Below, in pieces: positions 36,933-51,900 of a stretch of DNA of 64,000 nucleotides. This DNA is from Rotaria sp. Silwood1 (taxonomy: Eukaryota; Rotifera; Eurotatoria; Philodinida; Philodinidae). The number at the start of each line of letters is the position of its first letter. The first letter of the stretch is position 1. Under the pieces are notes generated by a model. It saw nothing but the letters and a program-made list of their open reading frames with translations. It ran no database searches and was not told where the DNA came from. The DNA lies in NCBI GenBank assembly GCA_905250075.1, contig CAJNOP010000078.1, forward strand, positions 124,001-188,000. Direction: 5' to 3'. The position numbers and the translations under genes were made by a program.

Positions 36933-39900
36933 ATGTCATTTGAAAATGGTTCAATTGAAATAAATGAAAAAAAGTCAAGTTCATCATTGGAAAAATTAAT
37001 TCTTTTATTAAAACGAACAATTCGGTTAGATTTAAATTAAAATAAAATAAAATAAAATAAAATAATTTAATATAATTAAGGTATACATATCGTCAACGAA
37101 TTTGTTCTTGTATTCCATTAATATTATTTGAATTATTATTTCCATTAATTATATTTATAATAATTTGTTTATTATCTCATTATTTATTTAATAATGATAA
37201 TAATAATAGAAATATAATAGAAAAAAATTCATTATTTGATTTAAATCAATACGATAAATGTTCTCTTAATCCATATATAAATGATTTAAATAATGAAAAA
37301 AAGAAAAATATTTTATTTGAAAATAATTCATTAAATGATTTATTTATAAATAAATATTCGAAAATAAATATAATAATACGTTATTTAAATAAATCAAATA
37401 ATGATAATGATTATTATTTATATAATAAATTAATAAATAATATTAAATATAAATTAAAAGAAGATGATCATTTATTATATAATAAAACAAATATAATTGA
37501 TTGGATTTATTTATCAGAAGAATATAAAAAAAATGATTATTTATTAATTAATTATCAAAATTGTTTTAATATAATTATTGATATTAAAGAATATACTAGC
37601 AAGATTTTTTCATATTTTATTATTATTAAAATGCCAGAATATAATAAATTTAAACAAAAATTATTATATAAAATTGATTATTCTTTTTTCCAACGACATC
37701 AACATCCAGCTGAACAAATTGTATTTAAACTATTTACTGTTTTTTTTTTGTTTCGTTTATTAATGTTAATTATTTGTTTTTCTATTTAAATAGGATTTAT
37801 TTAAAAATTCTTATCCTTCATTTATATATATTAAAATGTTTATTGATTCAATTGTATTAAATATAATGTTAGATGAAGATTTTTCAATAATTAATTCATT
37901 AAATTATCGTCGTATAAGTTGTACATCATATCGTCATCATAAAACAATTCCAACACGATGGTCATTTATATTAATGGAAATATTATTATCAATAATATTT
38001 CTTTTTTTTTATTTTATTATTAATAATTCAATTATTAATGAAAATAATCAAAAAGTTAAAGAAATTCTTAAAATAATTCATATTCAACCATTAATTAATT
38101 ATTTAGCATGGGCTATAAGATATTTAATTATACTTACATTTATTACTTATTCAATAACAGGTTAGATTTATTTAACAATTTTTTAAATAACAAAACACAC
38201 ACACACACATACACACGTTTTTTTCATATTATTCTTGATCGTTTTAATAATAAATTTTATATTTGAAAATTTCTAAATTAATTCTTATTAAGAATATCGA
38301 ATTAAAGATCAATTTATATTTATAAGGAATATCATCATCATCATCAGCCTGTATCGATCCACTGCAGGATGAAGGCCTCTTCAGCTTCTTTCCAATTATT
38401 TCGATCAGCCGCTAATTGCTGCCAGTTATTGCCCTTGTATTTAACTATGTCGTCTACCCATCGTTTCTTAGGTCGTTTTCCGGGTCTTTTATGATTTCTT
38501 GGTATCCAGTTCAGGATTTCTGATGTCCAACGTTGGTCTGATCTTCTGACGACGTGGCCAGTCCATTGCCATTTGCGTGAGGCGACTCTTCTCATTATGT
38601 CGCATATTTTGGTTTGTTGTCGAATCCGTGTGTTTCTTTTCTTGTCGCGACGGGATATATTGAGCATTTGTCTTTCCATGCTTCTTTGGGTGACCTTCAG
38701 TTTTTGAATAGCTTTTGCGGTTAGTGTCCATGTTTCACAACCGTATGTTAGCACTGGAAGTATGCATTGATCGAACACTTTTCTTTTCAGACAAACAGGC
38801 ATATTGCTTTTGAATATAGTGTTCATTTTACCAAACGCTCTCCAACCAAGCTTGGTACGATTTAAAATTTCTATCATGATGTTGCCGTCCATTGTAACCA
38901 TTCGACCGAGATAGATGTAGTTGTCGACCTGTTCCAGTTGATGATTATCGATTTGTATGGGTTGTGGTATCGAATGGATGTTGAACATAACTTCTGTCTT
39001 CTTCATGTTCATCTTCAGACCTGATAATTTGCTGCTTTCGTTTAGTTCTTTTATTCGTCTTTGGAGGTTTTCAGCACTATCGGAGAATATGACAATGTTG
39101 TCGGCGAACCGTAAGTGGCTAAAGTATTGGCCATTGATTTTTATTCCTGTTTCTGACCAATCTAGCTGTTTGAATATTTCCTCTAGACCGGCCGAAAACA
39201 ACTTGGGCGAGATCGTATCACCTTGTCGCACACCTTTTTTAACCTTGATCGTAGTCGAGTCGTCATTTATATGTATAGTGGCTGTTGCATCCATGTAGAT
39301 TGATTTCAGCAAGTTAATATATGGTTCTTCAGTACCTTGTCGTTGTAGTACTTCGAATATCGCACTCAGCTTGATACTATCGAATGCTTTTTCGAAATCT
39401 ATGAAGGCGAGACACAACGGCATCTCGTATTCATTACATCGTTCAATGACTTGTCACACAACCTGTATATTACCCATAGTGCTATATTCGCTTCTAAAGC
39501 CTGCTTGTTCTTTCGTTTGGGCAAAGTCGAGTATTGTTTCGAGTCTTTTGACAATGATCCGTGTAAATAGCTTGTAAATGATCGAAAGGAAGCTTATTGG
39601 TCGGTAGTTTTGCAAATCTGGTTGATCTCCTTTTTTTGTGGAGTATGATGATCTCGGCATCTTTCCATGATGTTGATATGTTTCTTTGCTTTAGACATTG
39701 AGTAAATAAATCAGCCAGAGCTTTATGGGTCTCATTGCCGCACAGTTTGAGGATTTCTCCTGTTATTCCATCTTGACCAGCCGCTTTGCCATTCTTCAGG
39801 CTTTGAATCGCTTTTCGCACTTCAGCTGGAAGTATGTTGGGGGGATCGTTCTTTTCGCTGTTTTCAGCTGCTACTTGTTCGATGTTGTCATCATATAGTG

Positions 39901-42900
39901 TTGAATAAAACTCCTGGACTCGTTTTAGAATTTCTTGTTGGTTCGACGTTGTTGAACCATCTTCTTTTTGAATCTGGAATAGGCGTTTCTTACCTGTCAT
40001 AAGTTTCTGTTTCATTTTTTGAGACTTTTGTTATTCTCAATTGTTGTTTGTATCAGATGGCAATTGAATTGTCGGATCTCTTTTTTCACTCGTTTCCTAA
40101 TAGTCTTGCGTAGTTCGACATATTCGATGTTGTTTCTTGTTGATTTGTTGTGTTTCCATTCTCGTCGTTTACACATCAGTTGTTTCGTCTCTCCTGTTAT
40201 CTTGTTGTGTCGATTGTGTTTCTTTGTACCTCCAGTTTCTTTGGCAGTTGTTCGAGTAGGCTGAAACGATTGGATAACTTTAGTTGGAATTCATTTTTCT
40301 GTGCTTCAAGTTTTTTTGTAATCGATGGATGTTATTGTATTGAACATTAACTTATTTCGTTCTTTTTGTATATTGATTCTTAAGGTGGTCCGTATGAGTC
40401 GATGGTCGCTGCCGATATTGAAACGATTGATGACTGAGCAGTCGGTGAAAATCGTCCTATTGTTTGATAGGATGTAGTCGATTTCGCTGGTCGTACCCTT
40501 TGGGCTTTTCCACGTCCACTTTCGGCAAGGTTTTTTCTTGAAGTGTGTATTGATCACCGAAAGATGTTCTTTTTCCGCAAATTCCACTAGTCTTGCTTCA
40601 CGTTCATTTCTTGTACCAAACCCATGTGGTCCAATCATTGTTTCACATTGTTGCTGTTCTCCAACCTTTGCGTTGAAATCACCCATAACAATTTTAAAGT
40701 GGTGGTTGTGTTTGTTGAGCTGTTGTGTTACCAGCTCATAAAAATCTTCTACTTCTTGGTCGCTGTAGCTGCTTTTTGGAGCATATACTTGTATGATTTG
40801 TAGAGTGTAGCGTTTTGATAATTTGTTTGTCAGACTAGCTACTCTATCGGAGAGACTATTAAAGCTGGTAATGTTATTTTTTATTTTTTTGTTGATGATG
40901 AAGTCAACACCGCTATTTCTGCCGTCTGATGCTCCACGATAATATAGTTGGTGGCCATGTTTGATGTCAAGTAGTCTTTCATCTTTTCGTCGAATTTCAC
41001 ATAGTCCAATTATGTCCCATTTAATGTTCTTCAGTTCTAATAGTAGTTCTTCTAACTTTCCGTCACCTCGGAGGGTTCTAACATTGAGCGTTCCAATGTT
41101 CAAATTTTGAAGGCAGCTTGTTTGAGCCCGGTGATTCTTAGCACCCTCTGCCGTAGGTAGTAACTATCAGGCCTCCGGGTAATGAGGGCCGTTTCTTGTA
41201 ATTGGAATTCATTGAAGGTTTGGACCGTAGTCTGCCACGCTGGTCCAATGCGTGTTGGCAGATATTGCCTCCTTCTCCTCCTCCTCATGCAGAAGAATGA
41301 GTCCGGGCTTGGCACCGGCATAGCGGAGTTATAAGGAATATATTAGAAGATATTGACAAATTTTTAATTTATTTATCTATTCAGAGAAAGATAAAATAAT
41401 TTTTCGAACTTTAAATAATAGTTAATTAATTGAATATATTGATAAAAGATAATAAATAAATATATGTATATATTTAAAGTAATATGGAAAATGTCAATAT
41501 ATGGATGGATTGTATTTGAATATGTCTCATCATTAATATTATTCTTATTATTTATGATATTAAATATTCAATTAATATCATATTCAATATTAATGGGACA
41601 ATTATTTAATTCTTTTACTCGTTTATTTTTCATAACAATAATTCAATGGATAATTATATTTATATTGTTATATGAAAATCTTTCATATATATATCAAATA
41701 ATATTATGTATAAATCCATTTTTTTCTTTAATTTATATTCTTCGTTATTTATTTCAATATGAAAGAACAATGATTTATGTTAATTTAAATAAAAAACTCT
41801 ATCGATGGACACCTTTTTTATCAATTATTTTACTTTTTATTATTTTATCAATTCATTTTTGTTGGTTTCTTATTTGGTATTTTGAAAAAATATTTCCTGG
41901 TAATTTTATTCCATTTTAAATATAAAAACAAAAAAAATCGAAATTAAAACTAACCAAAGTATATGAAAAGAGATTATTTTGTGTGTGTTTATTAAGGTGA
42001 ATATGGAATTGGTTTATCATGGAATTTTCCATTTTCAATTGAATATTGGAAATCAATATTATTAAATAAAAATATCTCTGATCAAAATTTAAAATATTTA
42101 TCATATAAATATTCCGATAATGAAAATATTATTATTGTTCAAGTTGAATCAATTCGAAAAGATTTTCCACAAACAAATCGAACTGTTATTAACAATATAT
42201 CATTCAATTTATATCAGAATCAAATAACTACTCTTATTGGACATAATGGAGCTGGTTTGTTACTTTTTTATTTTCCTTTGAAAACAATTGTTTATAATTA
42301 CAATTCGTTTTAGAGGTTTTTGTTTTTTTTTGTTTGAGTTTCAAAAAAGAAAAAAAAAATTCTTGTTAAGAGTTCTCTCAACATTTGAGATCTATTATTA
42401 AGTAGAGTTAACATTTTTTTTTTAAATATTCCCAAATAAGAAATGATTTATTTTGGTAAATCAATCATTTTAAACGAATATTTATCATTGATTTAATAGA
42501 ATGATTTAAATATATAAATTAAATTAATTATTTTATTTGAGAACATTTTTAATAAATGTTAATCATTATAAAAACATATTTTGTTTTTCAGTCTCTTTAA
42601 CAATAATTTACATATTTAATGAAACGAAATAAATAAATGTGTGAAATTTTTTTAAAACTATATCAGTTTGATAGAATAATGAAAAACTAAAAGACATCTT
42701 CAATATGTATACATTAATTAGAAGAAAAAACATATATTTAGTAATTTCTTAACAATAAATAACAAAAAGAAAAAACAAACAATCAAACAAAGATAAACTC
42801 TACACGAGTTAACTATAGAAATAGACTTGAGATATTATTCAGATGATTATAATGATTTTTTCATAATAAACCAGTCAATATCTATTTATCTTTTTTTTCC

Positions 42901-45900
42901 GGTTTTTTTTTATCGTTTTTCAACACGTTGAAAACATTCTTCTAGCTTCATTCAATAGAAAATTTTCTTCTCGAAATAAATCTTGTTTTTGATTTCAAAA
43001 TAGGATTAGGTTTTTATCTATCAGCGCTAAGTTTAAAAAATAAAGAGTGATTTTAATCGTCTAACTGCAACGATCAAAAAAAAAACAAATGACGAAGTAA
43101 AATATTTAAGAATATTCATTGCGAGAATTTCAAAATTGTCAAAAACTTCCTTATCTTTTTATATATGTCAAAGGATAGGGTCTAATCAAAAACTAAACAT
43201 ATATATATATATGGGCTAAATTATTCATTAGTGACGTGACATCGTAAACTTGGAATATGCATATCTCAGAATTATCCGCTGGTTTAGGTATGATTTTTGC
43301 ATGTTATACGAGTCTCTATTTATCCTAGATGCCATGAAAAAATCAACACTCTAAAATTTAATTGTTCAGAGAAGTTATTAAGGAAAAACTAGCGTTAGCG
43401 ACATGATACCCAAAAAGGACATCAACTCTCACTTGATATACTTTGAGTTTTTAAAACTTTCCAAGTGTTGCACAATCGCCGAAAACTTAATACGCGATAG
43501 TAGACATGACTTCTAAGGCTACTAAATTCCGATGTAAAAATATTTTGAGCATGTCTAGCTTTTTTCAAAAAAATAAAATTTATTCCGCGTTAGGAATGTG
43601 ACTGAGTACGACTTCACTACCGATCAAATGCTCTGGTAACAAACTAAAAAGTTCGAAATTGATTCCAAGGAGCTCATGTCAATGGTAGGAGTCCTTTGAA
43701 TAATACGAAGACAAACGTTTTTGTTTCAACTCTGTTGAAAGGCTCTGAAAGGTCGAGTTTTTCGAAGGAACTTTTTGAAGTCTGATCTCGCTGAAAATTT
43801 GATCATATGTGCGGTTCATACTCTAGAGTCTATCATAAACTTTTCAACTTTTTTCCGCATTCATTTATCAATATATAGGCTAATTACTTCTTAATTAATT
43901 AATAACCATGTGAAAGAGCAGACTATTTAACATAAACCTATGCAAAAACAATTCACTTTAAAAACCTATACTGATAGAGAATTACATTCAAATATAACGA
44001 ATGAATGTTAGTCCATATATATATATATATATATATAAAACATATGATTTAATAAAGATCTTAATAAAGAATTTTTCTTTTGAATAATTAATGATCAATG
44101 TGATATATTCTAAGATGGTTTAATCTTTCATCGGTGGATTTAAAAATAAATTGAATGCAGTCAGTTAATCAATCATGCATTCCTTCGGATATATTTATTC
44201 AGTTTTTCTCATGATAATATGTCCGAAAACTAATCGATATAATCTTTGATGAACTTCAAACGATTTATGACAATGATAAGAACTCTTCCAGTTTGTATTA
44301 TTTTTTCAAAATAGCCAAAATTGTCATTATATCCTATGAATTCATTAATGAATTATTCTATTTCATTGAAAACAAAATAAATATGTTACGTTAAATATAT
44401 GTGAAAATGTAAGATAAATGTTAGTCACTAATGGTTATGCTAGATAGAATTCTATGAACAGATATGTAAATATTTGATAATTGATTGATAAATAGGGAAC
44501 TGCGAGACCACGTTTTTTGGTTCCGGTCCCGGCCAATATTGTTTTTTAGTCCCGGTCCCGTTTTTTTTAAATAGCGAACATAAAAATTTTCTTTTAATAA
44601 ACCTGTCACAGTGTCAGACATAAGTGTGCGCCGTGTTATGTATATATTTCTAATACTGCTCTTATAAAACGTCTAAATAGTCTAGTATCTGTCTATATGT
44701 CAATATTATAAACATGTTAATATTAATAGATATTTGAAAACATCGGTTTTTGTTTTTTTTTTTGTGAAATAATAAAAGACATTATTGATCATCAATCGAC
44801 TTGAAAAGACAATTGAGTTCTTTTTTTATTCAAAATAATTTTTTGGGACAAGCTAAAAAATGGTTTCAGTCCCGTTTCCGGTACCGATTCCGTAAAAAAA
44901 TAATTTTTGGTCCCGAAATTGGTCCTGCGGGACGGGGATCGGGACCATTTTGCAGTTCTCTATTGATAACAATGCGATGATTAACTATTGATAGAAGAAT
45001 ATTGATCGATGATCATAATGATAAATAATTCGATATAAGTTTATTTCTAAATAGTCGATATTATTTATTTTGAATAAATAAAAATAAATAATAGTATTTA
45101 AGTTGGATGACGATTTTATTATCAATGAAAAGTATTATTTGGCTAGAATTAATTTAAGATGATTAGTCATTTGATAAATATGTTTGATTGAGTCAACTAT
45201 AATAAGTGAATATATTATTGTAATATATATTCAATTCCGATTTGATTAGTTTAATCAGTCCGATTTAAATTCATTTTATTTCACTTGTATATTCTTTTTC
45301 TACGAACAATAAATTTATTCATTCAAGTTGTTTCATCAGTGAAAAATAATTAATAATAATTAAAATTCTTGAATTTTCTTTCTTCTTATTGATTTATTTC
45401 ATGTCAATATTATTTAATTCTATAAATAATAATTAATATAAATGAAAGCAAAAAACATCATAACAGTGAGATAAATAAATGTTCAACAATGTTAATAATA
45501 TAATTAATGTAACTCTCGAAGATAAATAAAATTTATTTTTGAAAAAAATAGATAGATTCATAGTTCAATAATATTTTTTTTGACAAACAATATTTATATA
45601 TATATCAGGTCTCGCAGAGGTCTTGATTTCCTGATTTTTTCCTTATTTTTCGTAGTCGTCATGATTCATCCTGATTTTGATACAAGATCCTGATTTTCTG
45701 ATTTTTGGTGCTTTTCGAAACTAAATAATTTCTTTAGGAAATTTCGGTTTAGTCTCAGTGGACGCGTTTCAGAAGTTCTGTCTTGAATTGATGAAAATAC
45801 TATTTTTTCAATGATCGCGTTGTTCATCTTGTTTGAAGAATAGATAAAGTCCTTTATGAACTGAAAAATGTCAGTGAATATATGAAAAAATTCGTCTTTT

Positions 45901-48900
45901 TTTTTTTTTTTTACAAGATTCATACAAAATCTTGTATCATTATTCAGTAAGAAAAAAAAAGAAAAGACAGGCACAAGTTAGTTAGTTAATAGATCTGGAA
46001 GTCGAGAGTCCGATGAATAATCAACTCTCTTCGTTGGATTGCCGTCGACGAATCTCACGAATGAACTTCTCAAGATATCCCCTTGCTTTTGACCTGATAT
46101 TTTGGCTATATCTTGGGACCTCTGGACTAGAATAACCTTAAGTTGACTCGCTTGCCTGGCCATTTGGGCTTGATTTATCATGAATTCTGGACTTATGACA
46201 CTAGGTTATCTGGAACAGCAAATATGTGGATTTCGCCCTGAAATTTTGTCTATAAATAAATCTAATGGCCACGAGGATACCTTAAGAGGTTGAGACAAAA
46301 CGAATGCATCCTTGAGATATTTAGTTTTCAAAAAACCATCTATTTCTCAGACAAAAATTCACAAAAATCGGAATATTTGGATGAAGGATGCATTCGTTCT
46401 GTCTGAAACTTTTAAGGTATCTTAGTGGACATTAGATTTATTTATAGACAAAATTTCAGGTCGAAATGCGCATATTTGCTGTTGCAGATAACCTGGCCTC
46501 ATAGGACTAAAATCCAATAAAGTGGTCATAACTCAGTCCTAAAGGCTCAGACAAGCGAGCCAACTTAGGGTTATTCTAGTCTAGTCCAGAGAACTTCGTT
46601 GGGACATCATGACGATGTTCCAACAATGTCTGCTTGGAATTGACGATTTCTGTTGACACTCGACCTTCTAGAACGAAATATATGTTGATTTTACGATTGC
46701 CTATCGACGAGCTGGAAATCATCACAATGTTTCAGCGTTTTTGTTTTGTTATTTCACGCTTTGTTTAATTGTTTCACTAAGAGTTAAGCTAGCTATGTTA
46801 CGTGATTGTTATGCTTTCGAAACACTGAGGCAATGGGAGAACGATTTTCTCTTAAAATTCTATGGGGTACCGATTTCCTGTGGGAAATGGTACGATTTCT
46901 CATTTAAAGGATATTGTCAACTGCTGGAATAGAGTAGAGAATGAGTGCCATTTGACATTTCGTAATTCCTATTGCGAAATGATGTGCACTTTCGATGAAT
47001 GATGCCTATGTTTTGAGAATCCTGATTTATTCGATCAAATCCTGATTTTTTTCTTGAAAATTCCTGTCCTGATTTCTGATTTTGCATACTAGACCGCTGC
47101 GACCCCTGATATATATATATATATCATTGTTAACAAATAAAATCTAAACGGAAAAATGATTATAAAATAAATTGTTGTTCTTTTGTTTTTATTTTTTAAT
47201 ATAAATAAATAATAAAATGTAAAATGTAAATTGTAGGTAAAACAACAATAATGAATATGCTTTGTGGAATAATTGAACAAACGGATGGATCAATTAAAAT
47301 CTGTAATTATGATACAAGATATAATATGGATTCTATACGTAAAATAATATCATATTGTCCACAATGTATGTATTTATTCTATCTTTTTATTCGTTTTTGT
47401 TTTTCTTTTTTGTTTATAATTAAATTAAAAAAAAACATTGTTAAAAACAGATGATATTTTATTTGATTTATTAACTGTTGAAGAACAAATTGAATTTTAT
47501 GCAATAGCACGAGGTTTGTTCTTTTTTTCTTTGTTTTTATTTTGTTAAATTGAATTTATTTATTTAATAATTAAATAAAACAAAAAAAAATGTCAAGGTT
47601 ATTCATATAATAAAAGAAATATTTGTTCAAATCTTCTTGAATCAGTTAATTTAACAAATGATCGAAATATGTTTTGTAAACATTTATCTGCTGGTATGAA
47701 AAGACGTTTATCAATAGCCTTAGCATTTATTGGAGAAACAATTTTTGTTTTACTTGGTAAACAATATATTTCTTCTGTAATATATTATTTATTTTAATTA
47801 AATAAACAATAGATGAACCATCAAGTGGTCTTGATCCAATAAATCGTCGTCATTTATGGTAATTATTATATTTTGTTTTTTTTCAAAAAAAATGTTAAAA
47901 AATAAAAATCTTATTGAGGAATTGGATTAATTCAATGAAAGAAAATCGTACAATATTATTGTCAACACATATAATGGAAGAAGCAGATGCATTATCTGAT
48001 AGAATAATAATATTATCTAATGGAAATCTATGTGCTAATGATAAATCAAGTGAATTAAAAAAAAAGTATGGTAGTGGATATAAATTAATATTAAATACAG
48101 ATAATGATCAATATCATATTTATTTATTTGATTTAATTAATAAATATTTAAACAATTCAACAATTGAAATTGAATCAAATAATCAATTAATTATTCAAAC
48201 AAATCAACAATCATCGAATTTATTTATTCAACTTTTATATCAACTTGAAAATCTTAAAGAAAATAAAATTATTTTAAATTATGGATTATCAAATACAACA
48301 TTAGGTTTTTTATTCAGTTTTAGTTTTTTATTTATTAAATTAACTTTTTTTATTAATATAATAGATGAAGTATTTCTTCGTATAACAAATGATCAATATA
48401 AAAATAGTGAATTAATTGAAGAAAATGAAGATTTTATTGAAAATAATTGTTTTAAAATATTTAATAAAATATTAATTGAACAAGGTTATGATTATTATTT
48501 AAGTCAATATGAAGGTTTATTTATTAAATCAATTCGTATTATATATAGAAAATCCATATTTATATTATTTATATTAATAATTCCATTTTTATTTAAATTA
48601 ATTCTTAATAAAAAAAGAGAATATAAAACAATTATAATTGATATTGATAATTGGTCTCATTTAAAACAACATAATTTATTTATTGGAATTAATTCAAATA
48701 ATAAATATAATCAAGATTTATTTAATTATATATCATCTAGAATAATTAAATATTCACCATTAACCAATATTTATAAATTAACTAATATAACAAATATTCA
48801 ACAACTTGATTATTTCTATTGGAGTAAGAACATATTATTATACTAGTGGCTTTTTTTTTTTTTTTCTAAATTAATAATATATTATTTATATTTATCTTTT

Positions 48901-51900
48901 ATTAAGGAAAATAATTTAATATAGATAGAAATAATTTTACTATTTCAATGAAATTTTTCAAAGCAAAAAGAAAATAATATAAAATAAATTTTAGTGCGTC
49001 GTAAATCTGATTCATTTTCATATTCAAATGAATATATTGGTTTATTATTTGAAAAAAATGAAATAATATCAATATTAACATCACATTTAATTATTGGTTA
49101 TGAACCATTTAATTTAATTTCTGATTATATTTGTCAAGAAAAATGTTTTATTAAAACGTATTTTAAATTTGTTGAATATAATATAAATGAATATGATAAA
49201 AAATCATTTTTATTATTTATTGAAAATTTATCATTATTTAGTTGTTATTATGGAATATTACCAGGTCAATTAACAGAAATATATTTATTAACATATTATT
49301 TTATTTTTTTTTATATAACAATATTAATTATTAATGAAGATAAACAATTAAATAAATTAATGAAAACATTTGGTTTACATCCAATTATTTATTGGACATC
49401 GAGATTTTTTTTAGATTTTTTTTTAACAATTATTTATTCATTTTATCTTTTATTTATTTATTCATTAAATGATCATTTTAATCAATTTAATCAAAACAAA
49501 TTTCAACAAATTATTTATTATAATAATATTAAAATTAAATTTTTTTTTTATTCAATTACTTTTATTATATCAGCTTCAACATTACCTTTTATTTATCTTA
49601 TAACAAGTTTGTTCTTTTTTTTTATTTTTATTTTTCATTATTACTTATAAATAATCCATTAGAATATATTCATTATGAAACATTCTTTCAAATATATATA
49701 TTTCATTTTACTAGGAAATAAATCGATCTAGCTTAAGATTTTAAGATAACGATAGATTTTCAAGATAATTAACTGAAGACTACCCATGGAAAATTTTTTT
49801 GTGAAAAACCGCTCGAAACCGCGATTTCACAAACTGCGGTAATCAACGCTTTTCGAAACCGCGAAAGTCAGACCTTTTATGCGGTATTTCAAAACCGTCA
49901 AGAACCGCGGTAATTTCACACCGCGGGTTTCACCGGTATTCAAAACCGCATAAAACACCTGACTTTCGCGGTTTATTTCAACGGTAATGATCGCGGTGTA
50001 CAAATACCGCAGTTTTTGACGGTTTTGAAAAACCGCATAAAAGGTCTGACATTCGCGGTTTTCTGAATCGCTGGAAACCGCGGTTTGTTGGACCGCTATA
50101 TACCGCGGTTTTCGTAACCATACCTAACTCAGGTATGGCCAGACTCACCTGAACTTTCGAAAACGTTCAGATGAGCCGCCCTTCGAGGGGCAGTGTAATG
50201 AACTTTTAGAAGTTTCATTACCACAAAGTTACATTGTAGTGAGAGATAGAATAAGAAAGCTTATTTAAGAATTTCATGAAAATAGCAGGGCACGACATCC
50301 TCTTCGTCCTTATACATTTTATTATGATGGTATAAGCACCAGACATACCGCGGCTCTTCAGCTGAAAACCGCGGTTTTTGAAACTACTCAATATCGCGGT
50401 ATTTGCCATCACGATTACTAATGACTATACCGCGGTTTTTGAAACCGTTGAATGCCGGATTATGCAATACCGCGGTTTGCAATAACTAGATCGCAATTTT
50501 TTAGACTGTTGAATACAGCAGTATTTAGAACCGCGGTCCTGAATACGAGCAACGCGGTTTCAGAAAACCGTCATCAGCCGCGGTTCCCTCTAGTAAAACC
50601 GCGGTTTTGAGCGGTTTTTTGAAAAAAAATTTTCCATGGGTAGTAGGAAAAGTTAACCTTTAATCTTTGATATTTATCCCTGTAAGAGATAGATACGTAC
50701 TAAAGATAATATATAGATAGATGATTCAGATAAATGAAATGGATTTTTCTATGAAGGTTTTTTTTTGTTTTTTAAATAAATATGTCTTTCATATAATAGT
50801 TTTTATGTCGTTCGAATAGAATTTATTCATAAATAAAATAAAATAAAATAAATTGTGAAAAAAAAAATTCTATTTCAGTTAATACATTCGAATTTTACCA
50901 AAAAAAATTTTTTGTTTTTCTTTTTTCTTATTGAAATGAGTTAATTATATAAATATATTTGAACAGTTTGATTTAAATAAATGTTTAATTTAATTAATTG
51001 ATAATAGTTATTTCGATTAAAAAAATGATTTAATTGGATGATTAAAATAAATATTTATTTAAAAATAATTTATAGTTTATTTTAGTGTTTTTTTTTGAAA
51101 AAAAAACCGTCAATAAAAGTAAATTGTTCTAAATAAATCTATTTAGTTCTATTAAATATTAATTAAAATGAATTAATTAAATAATATTATTAATGATAAA
51201 ATCGAATAAAGTATTGATAAATTATTTAATTAGTAAATTTTTGTTATTTATTTAATATAATATAAATATTATTTTAAATTGATTAATTAAATAAGAAAAT
51301 ATATTTCGAATATTTGTTTAGAAATAATGAAAAATGATTTAATTGCTGGTTTATTTATATTATTCTTATTAATATTAATTGAAGTATTTGATATAATTCG
51401 TATATTAATAATGATAATGATGAAATATTCAGTTAAATTAAATATAATTTATTGGTTAATAAATATAATATTTCCTTCATTAAATGGAAAACGTTTAATA
51501 TCAATATTATTATTAAAATCATCAAAAAATCTATGTAAATTAATTGAAAATGATAAATATATATTATCAAAAATGGGATTTAATCAAGAAATAAATAATA
51601 ATGATTTTATTAAATATTTATTTATTTTTTTAATTCAAATAATATTATTATTTTTTATTTTATTATTAATTGATACAAATATATTAAATGATAAAATAAA
51701 TAAATTAATATATAAACAAAATAATTATTTAAATCAACAAGACGAAGAAGAAGAAGAAGAAGAAGAAATTGATGATGATAATGATAATGATAATGATGAT
51801 GATGATGACGATGATGTTTTAGAAGAAAGAATTAAATTAATATCAAATAAAAATTTCTCATTATATCCAATTGTTTTATATGATATTGTTAAAAAATATC

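Larger units (their letters stand above)
38333..41328 (-). mobile_element. RTE-like LINE inserted antisense in ABCA intron 3
   Basis: A perfect 13-bp duplication (ttataaggaatat) flanks it at 38320-38332 and 41329-41341. It is 2,996 bp and apparently full length: a GC-richer 5' region, endonuclease, reverse transcriptase, and a 3' tail of (atg)n read on the minus strand, as in RTE-type LINEs. The tail abuts the duplication at 38333. Frameshifts separate the endonuclease from the reverse transcriptase and split the latter. The element is younger than the LINE at 4153, as it has few stops. It makes intron 3 of the ABCA gene 3.3 kb instead of about 0.3 kb. Confidence 0.93.
42255..47236. other. 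ABCA intron 5 (4,982 bp), splitting Walker A of NBD1
   Basis: It starts GTTTGT after the third Gly codon base of GHNGAG and ends TTGTAG before GTAAAACA. It contains two hAT-like elements (44493-44962, 45606-47108) and a less AT-rich stretch at about 43220-43850 that may be a further old repeat without resolved ends. (TA)n runs lie at about 43199-43212 and 44016-44037. Confidence 0.8.

Noticed and set aside
49779-50644. CRISPR-like array of ACCGCGGT words
   Set aside because: Words are 8 nt, irregularly spaced and in both orientations; the host is a eukaryote; the ends show a foldback transposon.
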